This document shows positions 36,840-46,066 of a stretch of DNA of 49,683 bases, in pieces. The stretch is from an uncultured Flavobacteriaceae bacterium (GTDB taxonomy: Bacteria > Bacteroidota > Bacteroidia > Flavobacteriales > Flavobacteriaceae). The translations under genes were made by a program, and so were the position numbers. The notes beneath the pieces were generated by a model. The model had not been told where the DNA came from. It saw only the letters and a list, made by a program, of their open reading frames with translations, and searched no databases. Each line of letters starts with the position of its first letter. Positions within the stretch are counted from its first letter, which is position 1. The DNA lies in NCBI GenBank assembly GCA_937929935.1, contig CALFUL010000001.1, positions 1 through 49,683 on the forward strand, in the 5' to 3' direction.

Positions 36840-36864
36840 ATCTCGACTCCGCTCGATGTGACAG
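36840..36864. repeat. REP-like repeat between the HMA and TonB-receptor genes
   Basis: CATCTCGACTCCGCTCGATG followed by TGACA is an imperfect palindrome in the 71-bp gap. It shares TCGACT-nn-GCTC-n-GACAG with the copy at 142-165, so both are probably one repeat family. This type is frequent between genes in Flavobacteriaceae, from memory. Confidence 0.55.
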
Positions 36865-36880
36865 CTCGACTGGATAGTTA

Positions 36881-39148
36881 TTATATTTTATATCTAAATC
36901 CTCCGTAAAACATTCGCCCCATAATAGGCGCATATATAATACTAGTATCAAAATTTGAGCCAAAAGGATTCTCAGCACCCAAAACAGGATTATTTTGTCT
37001 AAAATTAGTCAAATTTTCTCCTCCTGCGTATACCTCAAAGTTTTTAGAAAACACCTTTGTAATCTGCGCATTCATCAAACTATAACCCTCTGTAAATTCT
37101 CCTAATCGAAATTCCGGCGGATTCACATCAGTATTTGGCAATCGTTGTTTTCCTATAGTATGTGCAGTATAGTCAAACTTCCACTGACCTCCTTTTTCAG
37201 TAATTTCAGTTTCAAAGCCTACATTCACAAAAAAGCGATGCTGCGCCAATAATGGTTTCTGCAAATTACCTGAACTATAATCAGTATTCACATCATAAAA
37301 TTTGTACGCCGTACGTAATTCTAACCTAGGTAAAATTTCATGATTGAGCTCAAATTGAAAACTATTGGCAACACTTTTACCGTCTAAATTATAAAAGGTT
37401 ATTGCTCTAGGGTTTTCCCAATCAACCACTACTTGATTAATAAAATCTGTCTTATAAAAATCTAAAGACACATTACCTGGTCTATTTAAAAAAGTGAACC
37501 CTTGCAGAAAACTGACTCCGTAATTCCATGCATCTTCAGCATCTAAACCATAAATACTTCCCTCAGTATCTAAAATTTGAATCTGTCTTGCTGAAGCAAA
37601 CAACTGTTGGTTTTCTGCAAAAATATTTGCCGCTCTTCTACCTCTTCCGAAAGAACCTTTTAAACTTCCGCGCTGCCATGGGGTATATTGAATATGCAAT
37701 CTGGGCGTAATAAAAGTTCCTAATCTATTATGTGAATCTACTCTTAAACCTGCCGTGAGATTTACCTTTTCTAAATTATCATAACTGTATTCAAAAAAAG
37801 CACCAACTGACACATCATCTCTCTCATAAGCCGTTGTATTGACTACTTCTTCATATGCGTCAAGGGCATAAGTGATTCCGGTTTTAAACTTGTTTTGAGT
37901 ATTACCAAGGATGGAATTAAATATGAAATTTGAATACACGCTTTTGTGATTGATATCATAGCGTCTTAAACCGAAATACGATTCTTGGTCATGGTTGCTA
38001 TAGGATGCTTGAAAACCAAAACTTTGAAAAGGCAATTCAGGAAAAACATACCCTAATTTCAAAGAGGTATCAAAACGTCGGGTGGCAATTTCGCTACCCC
38101 ATAATTCATTACCACTTAAAGAATTGAAATTGCCGAATCCTCGGATAGCACCATTGGCATCAGGATCAAAAGCAACTTGACCTACTTGTTTTTCGTCATT
38201 TAGAAATCTAAAATTCAAAAAACTAACCCAACCTGTTTCAACATTTTGATATTGCCAACGGTTCATAATATTGATTTGATTTGCAAGGGGCGCATCTAAA
38301 AATCCGTCGTCATTATTATCTTCTTTTTGAGTTCTCGCATTGCCATGAATGTATAAACCTGTACTCCACTTTTCATTGAGTTTACGGTTGATATGGGTGT
38401 TCAATTCCATACGTCCATTTTTGTTAAAGTAGCCATTAACAAACAATGCTTTATCAGTTAAAGGTTTAACCAATTCTGCATTAATTTGACCTGAAATACT
38501 TTCATAACCATTAACCACACTACCTGCGCCTTTAGTAATTTGAATGCTTTCAACCCAAGTACCTGGTGTAAATGTTAAGCCAAATGCTTGTGATGCACCA
38601 CGAACCATTGGAAGGTTTTCTTGGGTAATTAACAAATACGGACTCGTTAGCCCCAACATTTGAATCTGTTTTGTTCCGGTTAATGCGTCAGAAAAATTGA
38701 CATCAATTGCAGGGTTTGTTTCAAAACTTTCTGAAAGGTTACAACATGCTGCTTTTAAAAGCTCATCACTATTTACCGTTATCACATTTTGCGCGCTGAA
38801 ATAGGCTTTTTGAACAGCATCTCGTTTCTTTTGAACAACTACCTCATCAAGCTCATTTGAAGGTTTTAAGGTATGATGTAACATTTTTGGTTCGGTAATA
38901 GTTAGCGTATCAGATTGAAATCCGACAAAACTAATAACCAGTTTAGTGTATTCTTTTGAAAATGGAATACTAAACAACCCCTCTTGATTGGTAATTGTAC
39001 CTATTTGAGAACTCATCCAATACACATTTGCGCCAGCAAGACCAATGTGTTTGTTCTCGTCATTGCCTTCCATTACCATACCTTCAACCACATCTTGTGA
39101 AAAAGAGAACAACGGAAACAAAAAAGCCAATACTATATACTTTTTCAT
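36881..39148 (-). CDS. TonB-dependent receptor with carboxypeptidase-like regulatory domain
   Basis: This 755-residue protein has a signal peptide (MKKYIVLAFLFPLFSFSQ). A CarboxypepD_reg-like domain follows (GLAGANVYWMSSQIGTITNQEGLFSIPF, ~35-110), then a plug with the unusual segment AACCNLSESFETNPAIDVNFSDA and VESIQITKGAGSVVNGYESISGQIN, and a 22-strand barrel ending in GRMFYGGFRYKI. The Cys-Cys in the plug and the flanking HMA genes point to metal (copper) or a metallophore as cargo. It starts 6 nt after the HMA-MauE gene. Confidence 0.92.
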   Translation of the reverse strand: MKKYIVLAFLFPLFSFSQDVVEGMVMEGNDENKHIGLAGANVYWMSSQIGTITNQEGLFSIPFSKEYTKLVISFVGFQSDTLTITEPKMLHHTLKPSNELDEVVVQKKRDAVQKAYFSAQNVITVNSDELLKAACCNLSESFETNPAIDVNFSDALTGTKQIQMLGLTSPYLLITQENLPMVRGASQAFGLTFTPGTWVESIQITKGAGSVVNGYESISGQINAELVKPLTDKALFVNGYFNKNGRMELNTHINRKLNEKWSTGLYIHGNARTQKEDNNDDGFLDAPLANQINIMNRWQYQNVETGWVSFLNFRFLNDEKQVGQVAFDPDANGAIRGFGNFNSLSGNELWGSEIATRRFDTSLKLGYVFPELPFQSFGFQASYSNHDQESYFGLRRYDINHKSVYSNFIFNSILGNTQNKFKTGITYALDAYEEVVNTTAYERDDVSVGAFFEYSYDNLEKVNLTAGLRVDSHNRLGTFITPRLHIQYTPWQRGSLKGSFGRGRRAANIFAENQQLFASARQIQILDTEGSIYGLDAEDAWNYGVSFLQGFTFLNRPGNVSLDFYKTDFINQVVVDWENPRAITFYNLDGKSVANSFQFELNHEILPRLELRTAYKFYDVNTDYSSGNLQKPLLAQHRFFVNVGFETEITEKGGQWKFDYTAHTIGKQRLPNTDVNPPEFRLGEFTEGYSLMNAQITKVFSKNFEVYAGGENLTNFRQNNPVLGAENPFGSNFDTSIIYAPIMGRMFYGGFRYKI

Positions 39149-39154
39149 TATTTC

Positions 39155-39880
39155 TTAATTTATAAGTTGAATAAGCAAACTAATTGCCATCACTAACATT
39201 ATTGAATTTTCTATAAAGGTTGCCTCAGTCATGGGCAATTTTAAAGCTGTACCTAAACAGGCACATTGAATACTTTTCTTATCAAGCAACGTCTTGGTCA
39301 CACCAATAGTGGTAATTCCTAAAATCACAACTGTAACAATTAGAGCCGTTATAATTTGAAAACGCATTAAAAACATGAGGCCGAGGGCAAGTTCAATAAA
39401 AGGATACACCCAGCCATAGGCAGGAATTAATCTTGCCAAAGGGTCATACATTTTAAAACTCTCAGGAAAACCTTTTAAATCAAGTAGCTTAAAAAAGCTA
39501 AAAACAATGTAGAATAACCCCATAAAATCAAGCATGAAATTTTGAGAATCCCAAGCCTCATAATTGAGCAATATTGCTGCTGAAAAGAGATATAAAAAAA
39601 TTAAAAGTAAAGGCTTTAATTGCTGCAGTTTTGTCTTTTCTTTAGTAGCATCATTTACTACTTCAGCACTTTGACTTCCTTTTGATGTAATCAAGTACTT
39701 ACTTGGCAAGGCTGATGCTAAGGCATCCAAAGAAATAGATTTGGACATTGAAATTTCTGCTTCAGCCCTTTCTAAACTAACATTAACTATTTGTACTCCA
39801 GCTATTTTAGCGAGCTTATCAGTAACTGTTGCAACACAACCGTTGCAAGTCATACCAGTAATAGAATATGTGTTTTTCAT
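39155..39880 (-). CDS. HMA domain fused to a MauE/DoxX-like membrane domain
   Basis: In this 241-residue protein, residues 1-68 are a heavy-metal-associated domain (SITGMTCNGCVATVTDKLAKIAGV, CxxC). A charged linker (69-90) follows, then four TM helices (about 90-107, 117-133, 155-170 and 175-195, with a final segment 222-240). A CACLG motif lies near residue 208, as in MauE/methylamine-utilisation DoxX-like proteins. It may carry metal or electrons across the inner membrane. It precedes the TonB receptor by 6 nt. Confidence 0.88.
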   Translation of the reverse strand: MKNTYSITGMTCNGCVATVTDKLAKIAGVQIVNVSLERAEAEISMSKSISLDALASALPSKYLITSKGSQSAEVVNDATKEKTKLQQLKPLLLIFLYLFSAAILLNYEAWDSQNFMLDFMGLFYIVFSFFKLLDLKGFPESFKMYDPLARLIPAYGWVYPFIELALGLMFLMRFQIITALIVTVVILGITTIGVTKTLLDKKSIQCACLGTALKLPMTEATFIENSIMLVMAISLLIQLIN

Positions 39881-40023
39881 TATAATTGATTTAATTTCAT
39901 TTCCGTGTAGACAGAAATCTATTTATTTTGTTTTCAAATTGTCTTTATTTAAATAAGACAGATTCTAGCCTTTATTGAAATGAATTCAGCAAAGTCGCCA
40001 GAATGAAAATAAAAATGATTAAA

Positions 40024-40434
40024 TCAAATAAGAAAAACTTCGTCAAGCAATTGAATGTCTTTGACAATTTTAGGAGGTGGATAATATTCATTCAGAACCT
40101 GATACAACTCTGGTCCAAAATCAATATTTAGATAATTTTGTGAATCGACTATTGTGAATACATACGGTTCGATATTGATATCATGGTAGGTTATTTTTAG
40201 GTCATCTTGCCCATGAATAGTAACTGATTCATCATCACAGCAACTATTTTCAATAGCTTCATTTTCAAAGGCCGCCATAGCAGCAGCCATTCCGCAATCT
40301 TTAGCTTTTGAAAATAGAGCAACATCTACCACTCTACCCAAGCAAATGTGCTTATCAAGCGTCCAAGAGATAGTAGACATCAATAGCAATACTGCCATGA
40401 TTAAAGAAAATATCTTATGTCTTACTTGTTTCAT
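40024..40434 (-). CDS. HYC_CC_PP family protein
   Basis: This 136-residue protein starts MKQVRHKIFSLIMAVLLLMSTISWTLDKHICLG. All three family marks are present: the HxC (KHICLG; HYC position), the CC pair (NSCCDDES) and the PP (EYYPPPK). The signal/TM segment at the N-terminus suggests an envelope protein. Function is not established; genomic company is usually copper/TonB genes. It is the first gene of the locus, 143 bp before the HMA-MauE gene. Confidence 0.9.
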   Translation of the reverse strand: MKQVRHKIFSLIMAVLLLMSTISWTLDKHICLGRVVDVALFSKAKDCGMAAAMAAFENEAIENSCCDDESVTIHGQDDLKITYHDINIEPYVFTIVDSQNYLNIDFGPELYQVLNEYYPPPKIVKDIQLLDEVFLI

Positions 40435-40595
40435 TACTGCAAAAATAAGGAATATTCAATTTTAAAATTTATTTTATGATTCTTTAACGCAAGCTTACTA
40501 CAAACCCTTCGATTCAATATAGAATCAAACACGGTACTACAATCATAAAAAACTTACAATTTCTTATACTAAAAGAGCAGTTTTTTTGTTTTGGT

Positions 40596-40624
40596 CTTGA
40601 ACCCTTCAATAGTTGAAGTTCAAG
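40596..40624 (+). other. Hairpin in the leader of the 40661 lipoprotein gene
   Basis: CTTGAAC-CC-TTCAA pairs with TTGAAGTTCAAG around a TAG loop: a 12-bp stem with a 2-nt bulge, ending 36 nt before the ATG. The rest of the 226-bp gap (40435-40660) shows only a short GATTC/GAATC dyad at 40511-40526. Confidence 0.5.
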
Positions 40625-40660
40625 CCACTAACTGCCTCTTAATCTTATAAAACAAAAACA

Positions 40661-41773
40661 ATGACAAAAAATTTAAAATTAAATCTTAAAAACGGATTTT
40701 TAATTCTCTCAATGGTACTATTTGTGGCTAGTTGTGAAACCGATGAAGGATCAGTGTTTGACTCTCCATTTTCTGAAGATGGAATGAATGGAGAAGACGG
40801 AGAAGACAGTGTTGATACTCCAGAAATAGCAACTATAATCTACAATGAAGCTACACCTGCCAGCAATTTGATGTCTGCTATGGCAAGTGGCGAAATAGGG
40901 TCTGCAGTACCAGGTAGAGTTATCTTTACCTCTGATGTGCTTACACAAAAAAGAATGTACATCACTCAGAACATTTCAGGTCAAGGTGAAATGCCATTTA
41001 ATAGTTTCGAATTGACTAGTGATGACTTAGACAAAGCATTAAAAGCAGACGGCTCTATTGACTTAGATGGAGCAACAAAAAAAGAAATTGACTTTACTTT
41101 TTCTTTACCAGTTCCTAATATTGACAATGGTTCTATTGAATATAAATTTTGGACAACAACGGGTAAAGGTGATTTCAGAGACGCTTCTAAAAGGTTAGCG
41201 TTGGGTATTGGAGTTATTACAGTTACAGTAGGTACAGGTAATAATCCTGCAGCTGAAGTAAGAACGTTTAATGATATTAAATTATTCGCTCCGGCAGTTG
41301 ATGGCTCTACTGAAACATTCTTTTCATTATTAAATAAAGAAGTATATAAAATTAATGTAGGTCCTGAATTCAGAGCTTTCTGGGATTTTGGCTATTATTT
41401 TGGTGCTTCAGGCGTCTCTGCAAATGACAATGCGTCATTCGCTTCTACGGCTAAATATGATGAGTCATTCGGATTTCCGGTTGATGGTCTTGAACCAGAT
41501 GCAATGGAAGATGACGCTGAAAATGAAACTTTAAATGAAGCTTTCTTTTCAACTTCTACTTTTTTAGCAGCAGATTTTGATGCCATAGCCTTATCAGGTG
41601 AACTTGATATTGTCATTACATCTACAAACCAAAAAATAACAAACTTAAGTGTTGGCGATGTTATCGAATTTGTAGACAACTACGGTAAAAAAGGACTTAT
41701 AAAAATTACTGAAATTGAAGCTGGTTTCAACAATGATGATTTCATAGTATTTGATATTAAAATACAGCCATAA
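40661..41773 (+). CDS. Hypothetical surface lipoprotein
   Basis: This 370-residue protein has a lipobox signal (LSMVLFVASCETDEGS, Cys25) followed by a very acidic, Gly/Asp-rich tether (FSEDGMNGEDGEDSVDT). Acidic residues right after the lipidated Cys fit the surface-export signal described for Bacteroidota lipoproteins. The body is beta-rich, with no family recognised. It has its own structured leader and a terminator with a GAAA loop. Confidence 0.75.
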   Translation: MTKNLKLNLKNGFLILSMVLFVASCETDEGSVFDSPFSEDGMNGEDGEDSVDTPEIATIIYNEATPASNLMSAMASGEIGSAVPGRVIFTSDVLTQKRMYITQNISGQGEMPFNSFELTSDDLDKALKADGSIDLDGATKKEIDFTFSLPVPNIDNGSIEYKFWTTTGKGDFRDASKRLALGIGVITVTVGTGNNPAAEVRTFNDIKLFAPAVDGSTETFFSLLNKEVYKINVGPEFRAFWDFGYYFGASGVSANDNASFASTAKYDESFGFPVDGLEPDAMEDDAENETLNEAFFSTSTFLAADFDAIALSGELDIVITSTNQKITNLSVGDVIEFVDNYGKKGLIKITEIEAGFNNDDFIVFDIKIQP

Positions 41774-41798
41774 TCATATTATAATAAAACAATTTTTT

Positions 41799-41830
41799 AA
41801 GGGATGTCTAGAAATAGGCATCCCTTTATG
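41799..41830 (+). terminator. Terminator after the lipoprotein gene
   Basis: AAGGGATG-T-CTA-GAAA-TAG-G-CATCCCTT forms a continuous 12-bp stem (one T-G pair) with a GAAA tetraloop, followed by a T-rich tract. Confidence 0.7.
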
Positions 41831-41878
41831 TTTTCATAAAAAGGATAGAAAAGCTATTTTAGCCAAAAAATAGCACTC

Positions 41879-42331
41879 ATGTTTGACCCACTAATAAAAG
41901 AAGTTTCTACAATTTTAGCGAGAAATAGCACTACAATTGATAATCGGCTAAAAGCAGTTTGCGAATTATTAGAAAAGAATATTTCATACTATGATTGGGT
42001 AGGCTTCTATTTTAGAAATGGCGAAAAAGAAGAGCTCAAGTTAGGCCCATATGCAGGTGAAGCAACGGATCACGATATAATTCCCTTCGGAAAAGGTATT
42101 TGTGGTCAAGTAGCCGTTTCAAATGAAAACTTTGTAGTACCTGACGTGCAAGCGCAAGACAATTATATTGCTTGTAGTATTTCAGTAAAATCTGAAATAG
42201 TTGTACCCTTATTTGTTGCAGGCGAAAATATAGGTCAAATTGATATTGATTCAGAAACCATTGATGCTTTCTCAGAAGAAGATGAACGCTTTTTAGAAAA
42301 AGTGAATCAAATGGTGGCTGAAATTCTTTAA
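41879..42331 (+). CDS. GAF-domain free methionine-(R)-sulfoxide reductase
   Basis: This 150-residue single GAF domain carries the fRMsr motifs YYDWVGFYF, LGPYAG, IPFGKGICGQVA (Cys75) and YIACSISVKSEIVVP (Cys99), spaced 24 residues apart as in E. coli. The third E. coli cysteine, ten residues before Cys75, is replaced (His65 region). It reduces free Met-R-sulfoxide using thioredoxin. It stands alone between the lipoprotein and purH. Confidence 0.9.
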   Translation: MFDPLIKEVSTILARNSTTIDNRLKAVCELLEKNISYYDWVGFYFRNGEKEELKLGPYAGEATDHDIIPFGKGICGQVAVSNENFVVPDVQAQDNYIACSISVKSEIVVPLFVAGENIGQIDIDSETIDAFSEEDERFLEKVNQMVAEIL

Positions 42332-42423
42332 GCTTTACATTTTAAAAGTACGCTGACTTAATTCCGTTCAAAACTTTAGCCTTTTTGTTGATAACCTAGA
42401 ACATTTTATCAGTTCAAAAAAAG

Positions 42424-42431
42424 TATTTTTG
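42424..42431 (+). promoter_or_regulatory. -7 element upstream of purH
   Basis: TATTTTTG matches TAnnTTTG, 34 bp before the ATG at 42466; no -33 TTG at the right distance. Confidence 0.4.
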
Positions 42432-42465
42432 CTTGCTTACGAATCCTAGCAATTTACTTTTAAAA

Positions 42466-43995
42466 ATGAGCAATAAAAAAGCCACTTCAGCCCTAATTTC
42501 AGTTTTTCACAAAGAGGGTCTTGAACCCATAGTTCGAAAATTTCAAGAATTAGGTATTACTATATACTCAACCGGCGGAACCGAAAAATTCATAAAAGAA
42601 TTAGGTATTGACGTTATCGCTGTTGAAGATGTAACAAGCTACCCCTCAATTCTTGGCGGACGCGTAAAAACATTACATCCAAAAGTATTTGGCGGTATTT
42701 TAAACAGGCAAGACAATGCTAATGATGTTGCTCAATTAGAAGAATTTGAAATTCCGCAATTAGATATTGTCATTGTTGATTTATATCCCTTTGAGAAAAC
42801 TGTAGCAAGCGGAGCTTCTGAACAAGATATCATTGAAAAGATTGATATTGGCGGAATCTCTTTAATTCGTGCCGCAGCTAAAAATTATAAAGATGTACTT
42901 TGTGTTTCTTCTATGGAAGACTATACTGAAGTGTTAGAAATAATTTCTTCAAAAAACGGCACAACTACACTCGAAGATCGTAAAAGATTTGCAGCTAAAT
43001 CGTTTAATGTTTCTTCTCATTATGATACTGCTATATTTAATTATTTCAATCAAGATCATGAGATAGCTGCATTAAAAGTTAGTGAAACGCAAGGCAAAGT
43101 TTTACGTTACGGAGAAAACCCACATCAAAAAGGATTTTTCTTTGGAGATTTTGATGCCATGTTTTCAAAATTGCACGGTAAAGAGCTTTCTTATAACAAT
43201 CTCTTAGATGTTGATGCCGCAGTACAATTAATGCTAGAATTCAAAAATGATGCGCCAACATTTGCAATCTTAAAACATAATAATGCTTGTGGTCTCTCGC
43301 AAAGAGACACCTTACACCAAGCCTATGTTGATGCATTAGCTGGTGATCCTGTTTCTGCTTTTGGCGGCGTTTTAATCAGCAACAAAGAAATTGATGTAGC
43401 AACCGCTGAAGAGATTCATAAATTATTTTGTGAAGTTGTGATAGCACCAAGTTATAATGCTGATGCTTTAGCAATTTTACAAGGCAAGAAAAACAGAATC
43501 ATTCTCATTCAAAATGAGGTAGAAATGCCAGAAATGATTGTTCGTACTTGTTTAAATGGCATGCTTCTTCAAGAAAAAGATCATAAAACTGATACTGTTG
43601 CCGATTTAAAAACCGCAACTACAAATGCGCCTTCCACAGAAGAAATCGACGATCTAATATTTGCTTCTAAATTATGTAAGCATACAAAAAGTAATACTAT
43701 TGTTCTTGCTAAAAACAAGCAATTATTTGCTAGCGGTACAGGGCAAACTTCACGTGTAGATGCACTTAATCAGGCTATTCACAAAGCCAAGTCTTTCAAT
43801 TTTGATTTAAACGGAGCGGTGATGGCAAGTGATGCATTTTTTCCGTTTCCTGACTGTGTAGAAATTGCGCAAAAAAGTGGTATAACAAGTGTTATTCAAC
43901 CAGGAGGTTCTATTAAAGATCAGCTAAGTATTGATTACTGTAATGAAAATGGTGTTTCGATGGTCATGACTGGCACCCGTCATTTCAAGCATTAA
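42466..43995 (+). CDS. purH: Bifunctional AICAR formyltransferase / IMP cyclohydrolase
   Basis: This 509-residue enzyme makes the last two steps of IMP synthesis. The N-terminal cyclohydrolase half starts ALISVFHKEGLEPIVRKFQELGITIYSTGGT and includes TSYPSILGGRVKTLHPKVFGGIL. The formyltransferase half has RYGENPHQKG, the KHNNACG (catalytic Lys-His) motif and ASDAFFPFPDCVEIA. I chose the ATG at 42466; the frame extends eleven codons to a TTG that lies past the -7 element but has no support. Confidence 0.97.
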   Translation: MSNKKATSALISVFHKEGLEPIVRKFQELGITIYSTGGTEKFIKELGIDVIAVEDVTSYPSILGGRVKTLHPKVFGGILNRQDNANDVAQLEEFEIPQLDIVIVDLYPFEKTVASGASEQDIIEKIDIGGISLIRAAAKNYKDVLCVSSMEDYTEVLEIISSKNGTTTLEDRKRFAAKSFNVSSHYDTAIFNYFNQDHEIAALKVSETQGKVLRYGENPHQKGFFFGDFDAMFSKLHGKELSYNNLLDVDAAVQLMLEFKNDAPTFAILKHNNACGLSQRDTLHQAYVDALAGDPVSAFGGVLISNKEIDVATAEEIHKLFCEVVIAPSYNADALAILQGKKNRIILIQNEVEMPEMIVRTCLNGMLLQEKDHKTDTVADLKTATTNAPSTEEIDDLIFASKLCKHTKSNTIVLAKNKQLFASGTGQTSRVDALNQAIHKAKSFNFDLNGAVMASDAFFPFPDCVEIAQKSGITSVIQPGGSIKDQLSIDYCNENGVSMVMTGTRHFKH

Positions 43996-44151
43996 AAGTC
44001 ATTTTAGTATTGTTACACTTAAAGTACTTCTTGTTTTGTGACGTATAGATATAAATTCACAACATAAAATACGAAAGAACTGCTTATTTTATTACCTTTA
44101 TCGATGAAATGCAACTCACAGATGCATGAAACATAACCAAACGAATTAACA

Positions 44152-45180
44152 ATGGGATTTTTTGATTTCTTAACAGAGGAAATTGCCATCGATTTAGGAA
44201 CGGCGAATACTCTTATTATTCATCTTGACAAAGTTGTGGTCGATAGTCCGTCAATTGTTGCTAGAGACCGTATTACAGGCAAAATCATTGCGGTTGGTAA
44301 AGAAGCCAACATGATGCAAGGTAAAACCCATGAAAACATTAAAACCATTCGACCTCTAAAAGATGGGGTAATTGCTGATTTTGATGCCTCTGAAAAGATG
44401 ATCAATATGTTCATTAAGAACATACCGGCATTAAAGAAAAAATGGTTTCCGCCAGCATTAAGAATGGTTATTTGTATTCCTTCAGGAATCACAGAAGTTG
44501 AAATGAGAGCGGTAAAAGAGTCTGCAGAAAGAGTAAATGGTAAAGAAGTTTATCTTATTCATGAACCTATGGCAGCTGCAATTGGTATTGGCTTAGATAT
44601 CATGCAGCCCAAAGGAAACATGATTGTTGATATAGGTGGTGGTACTACTGAAATTGCGGTTATCGCCTTAGGCGGAATTGTTTGTGACAAATCAGTTAAA
44701 ATTGCAGGTGATGTATTTACAAATGATATCATTTATTATATGCGTACACAGCATAACCTTTATGTTGGAGAAAGTACAGCTGAAAACATCAAAATAGAAA
44801 TTGGTTCTGCCACTGAAGATTTACAATCGCCACCAGATGAAAAATCAGTTCAAGGTAGAGATTTGTTAACAGGTAAACCAAAACAAGTTCAGATATCATA
44901 TCGTGAAATTGCTAAGGCCCTTGATAAATCTATCTTAAGAGTTGAAGATGCTGTTATGGAGACACTTTCACAAACACCGCCTGAGCTTGCTGCTGATATC
45001 TATAATACAGGTATTTATTTAGCAGGTGGAGGGTCAATGTTAAGAGGTTTAGACCGTAGGCTTTCTCAAAAAACTGATCTACCAGTTTATATCGCTGAAG
45101 ATCCATTAAGAGCAGTTGTTCGTGGTACCGGAATTGCTTTGAAAAATTTAGAACGCTACAAAAGCATTCTCATCAAGTAA
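44152..45180 (+). CDS. mreB: Rod shape-determining protein MreB
   Basis: This 342-residue actin-like protein has phosphate-1 IAIDLGTANTLI, phosphate-2 GNMIVDIGGGTTEIAVI, the adenosine region YLAGGGSMLRGLD and the N-terminal amphipathic MGFFDFLTEE. It polymerises on the inner face of the membrane and directs wall elongation with the genes that follow. The 156-bp gap before it holds a near-consensus TACCTTTA at 44093-44100 but no clear promoter. Confidence 0.98.
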   Translation: MGFFDFLTEEIAIDLGTANTLIIHLDKVVVDSPSIVARDRITGKIIAVGKEANMMQGKTHENIKTIRPLKDGVIADFDASEKMINMFIKNIPALKKKWFPPALRMVICIPSGITEVEMRAVKESAERVNGKEVYLIHEPMAAAIGIGLDIMQPKGNMIVDIGGGTTEIAVIALGGIVCDKSVKIAGDVFTNDIIYYMRTQHNLYVGESTAENIKIEIGSATEDLQSPPDEKSVQGRDLLTGKPKQVQISYREIAKALDKSILRVEDAVMETLSQTPPELAADIYNTGIYLAGGGSMLRGLDRRLSQKTDLPVYIAEDPLRAVVRGTGIALKNLERYKSILIK

Positions 45181-45253
45181 TGATTGGTTCAAAACATAAT
45201 TGAGTAGCTTATTGTTGTCAACCTGAGCAATAGGTTGCTAAAATTTAAAGTGC

Positions 45254-46066
45254 ATGCAGCAGATTATCAACTTTATCATAAGATATAGAAGCTTTTTACT
45301 CTATGTTTTTTTTATGTTGATTTCTATTGCCTTTACCATTCAAACGCATTCTTTTCATCAATCAAATTTTTTTAACTCTTCAAGTTGGATAACGGGTACT
45401 ATTTATAGTGCTTCAAACAGTGTTACTTCATACTTTGACCTCGAAGATGAAAACCGATTATTACTCGAAGAGAATAAGCAACTTAGGTACCTGCTTTTTA
45501 ATAGTCAAGAAAAAAACGCAGTACAACTTGATTCAATAAAACAATCTTATACCATAACCTCTGGTCAAATAATAAAAAATAGTTATGCCTTGCATAGAAA
45601 CTACTTGACCATCAACAAAGGCGAAAATGACAGTGTGTTTCCTGATATGGGCGTAATATCAAGTAAAGGCATCATTGGTATCGTTGAAAACACCTCAAAT
45701 AACTTTGCTAGAGTGCAGAGTATTTTAAACGCTAATTCAAGCATCAATGCAAAATTGAAAAATACCAATATTATTGGGTCTTTAAAATGGAACGAGGAGT
45801 CATACAATGTAGTTCAACTCATAGACATTCAGCGGCATGTTCAACTAAATGTAGGCGACACTATTGTCACAGGTAGTCAGAGTAGTATTTTTCCTGAGAA
45901 TATCCCAATTGGTACTATTAATAAATTTAGCCTTGATACTGCCAAAAGTTTTTGGCGAATTGATGTAGCCCTTTTTAATGACATGACAAACCTTAAAAAT
46001 GTATACATCATTGACAACAAAAATAAAGCTGAGATTTTAAAACTCGAAGAAGATTCTAATGATTAG
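45254..46066 (+). CDS. mreC: Rod shape-determining protein MreC
   Basis: This 270-residue protein has one TM helix (about 11-29), a short coiled coil (LEDENRLLLEENKQLRYLL, ~62-80) and the double beta-barrel MreC domain (YLTINKGENDSVFPDMGVISSKGIIGIV). It links MreB to PBP2 in the periplasm. The stop overlaps mreD by 8 nt. In the 73-bp mreB-mreC gap, CAACC/GGTTG forms a small stem (45219-45237). Confidence 0.95.
   Translation: MQQIINFIIRYRSFLLYVFFMLISIAFTIQTHSFHQSNFFNSSSWITGTIYSASNSVTSYFDLEDENRLLLEENKQLRYLLFNSQEKNAVQLDSIKQSYTITSGQIIKNSYALHRNYLTINKGENDSVFPDMGVISSKGIIGIVENTSNNFARVQSILNANSSINAKLKNTNIIGSLKWNEESYNVVQLIDIQRHVQLNVGDTIVTGSQSSIFPENIPIGTINKFSLDTAKSFWRIDVALFNDMTNLKNVYIIDNKNKAEILKLEEDSND

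Noticed and set aside
42433..42465. Eleven-codon N-terminal extension of purH (TTG start)
   Set aside because: It starts within a couple of bases of the -7 element, so it would lie at or before the transcript start, and MSNKKATSALISVF is the usual PurH start.
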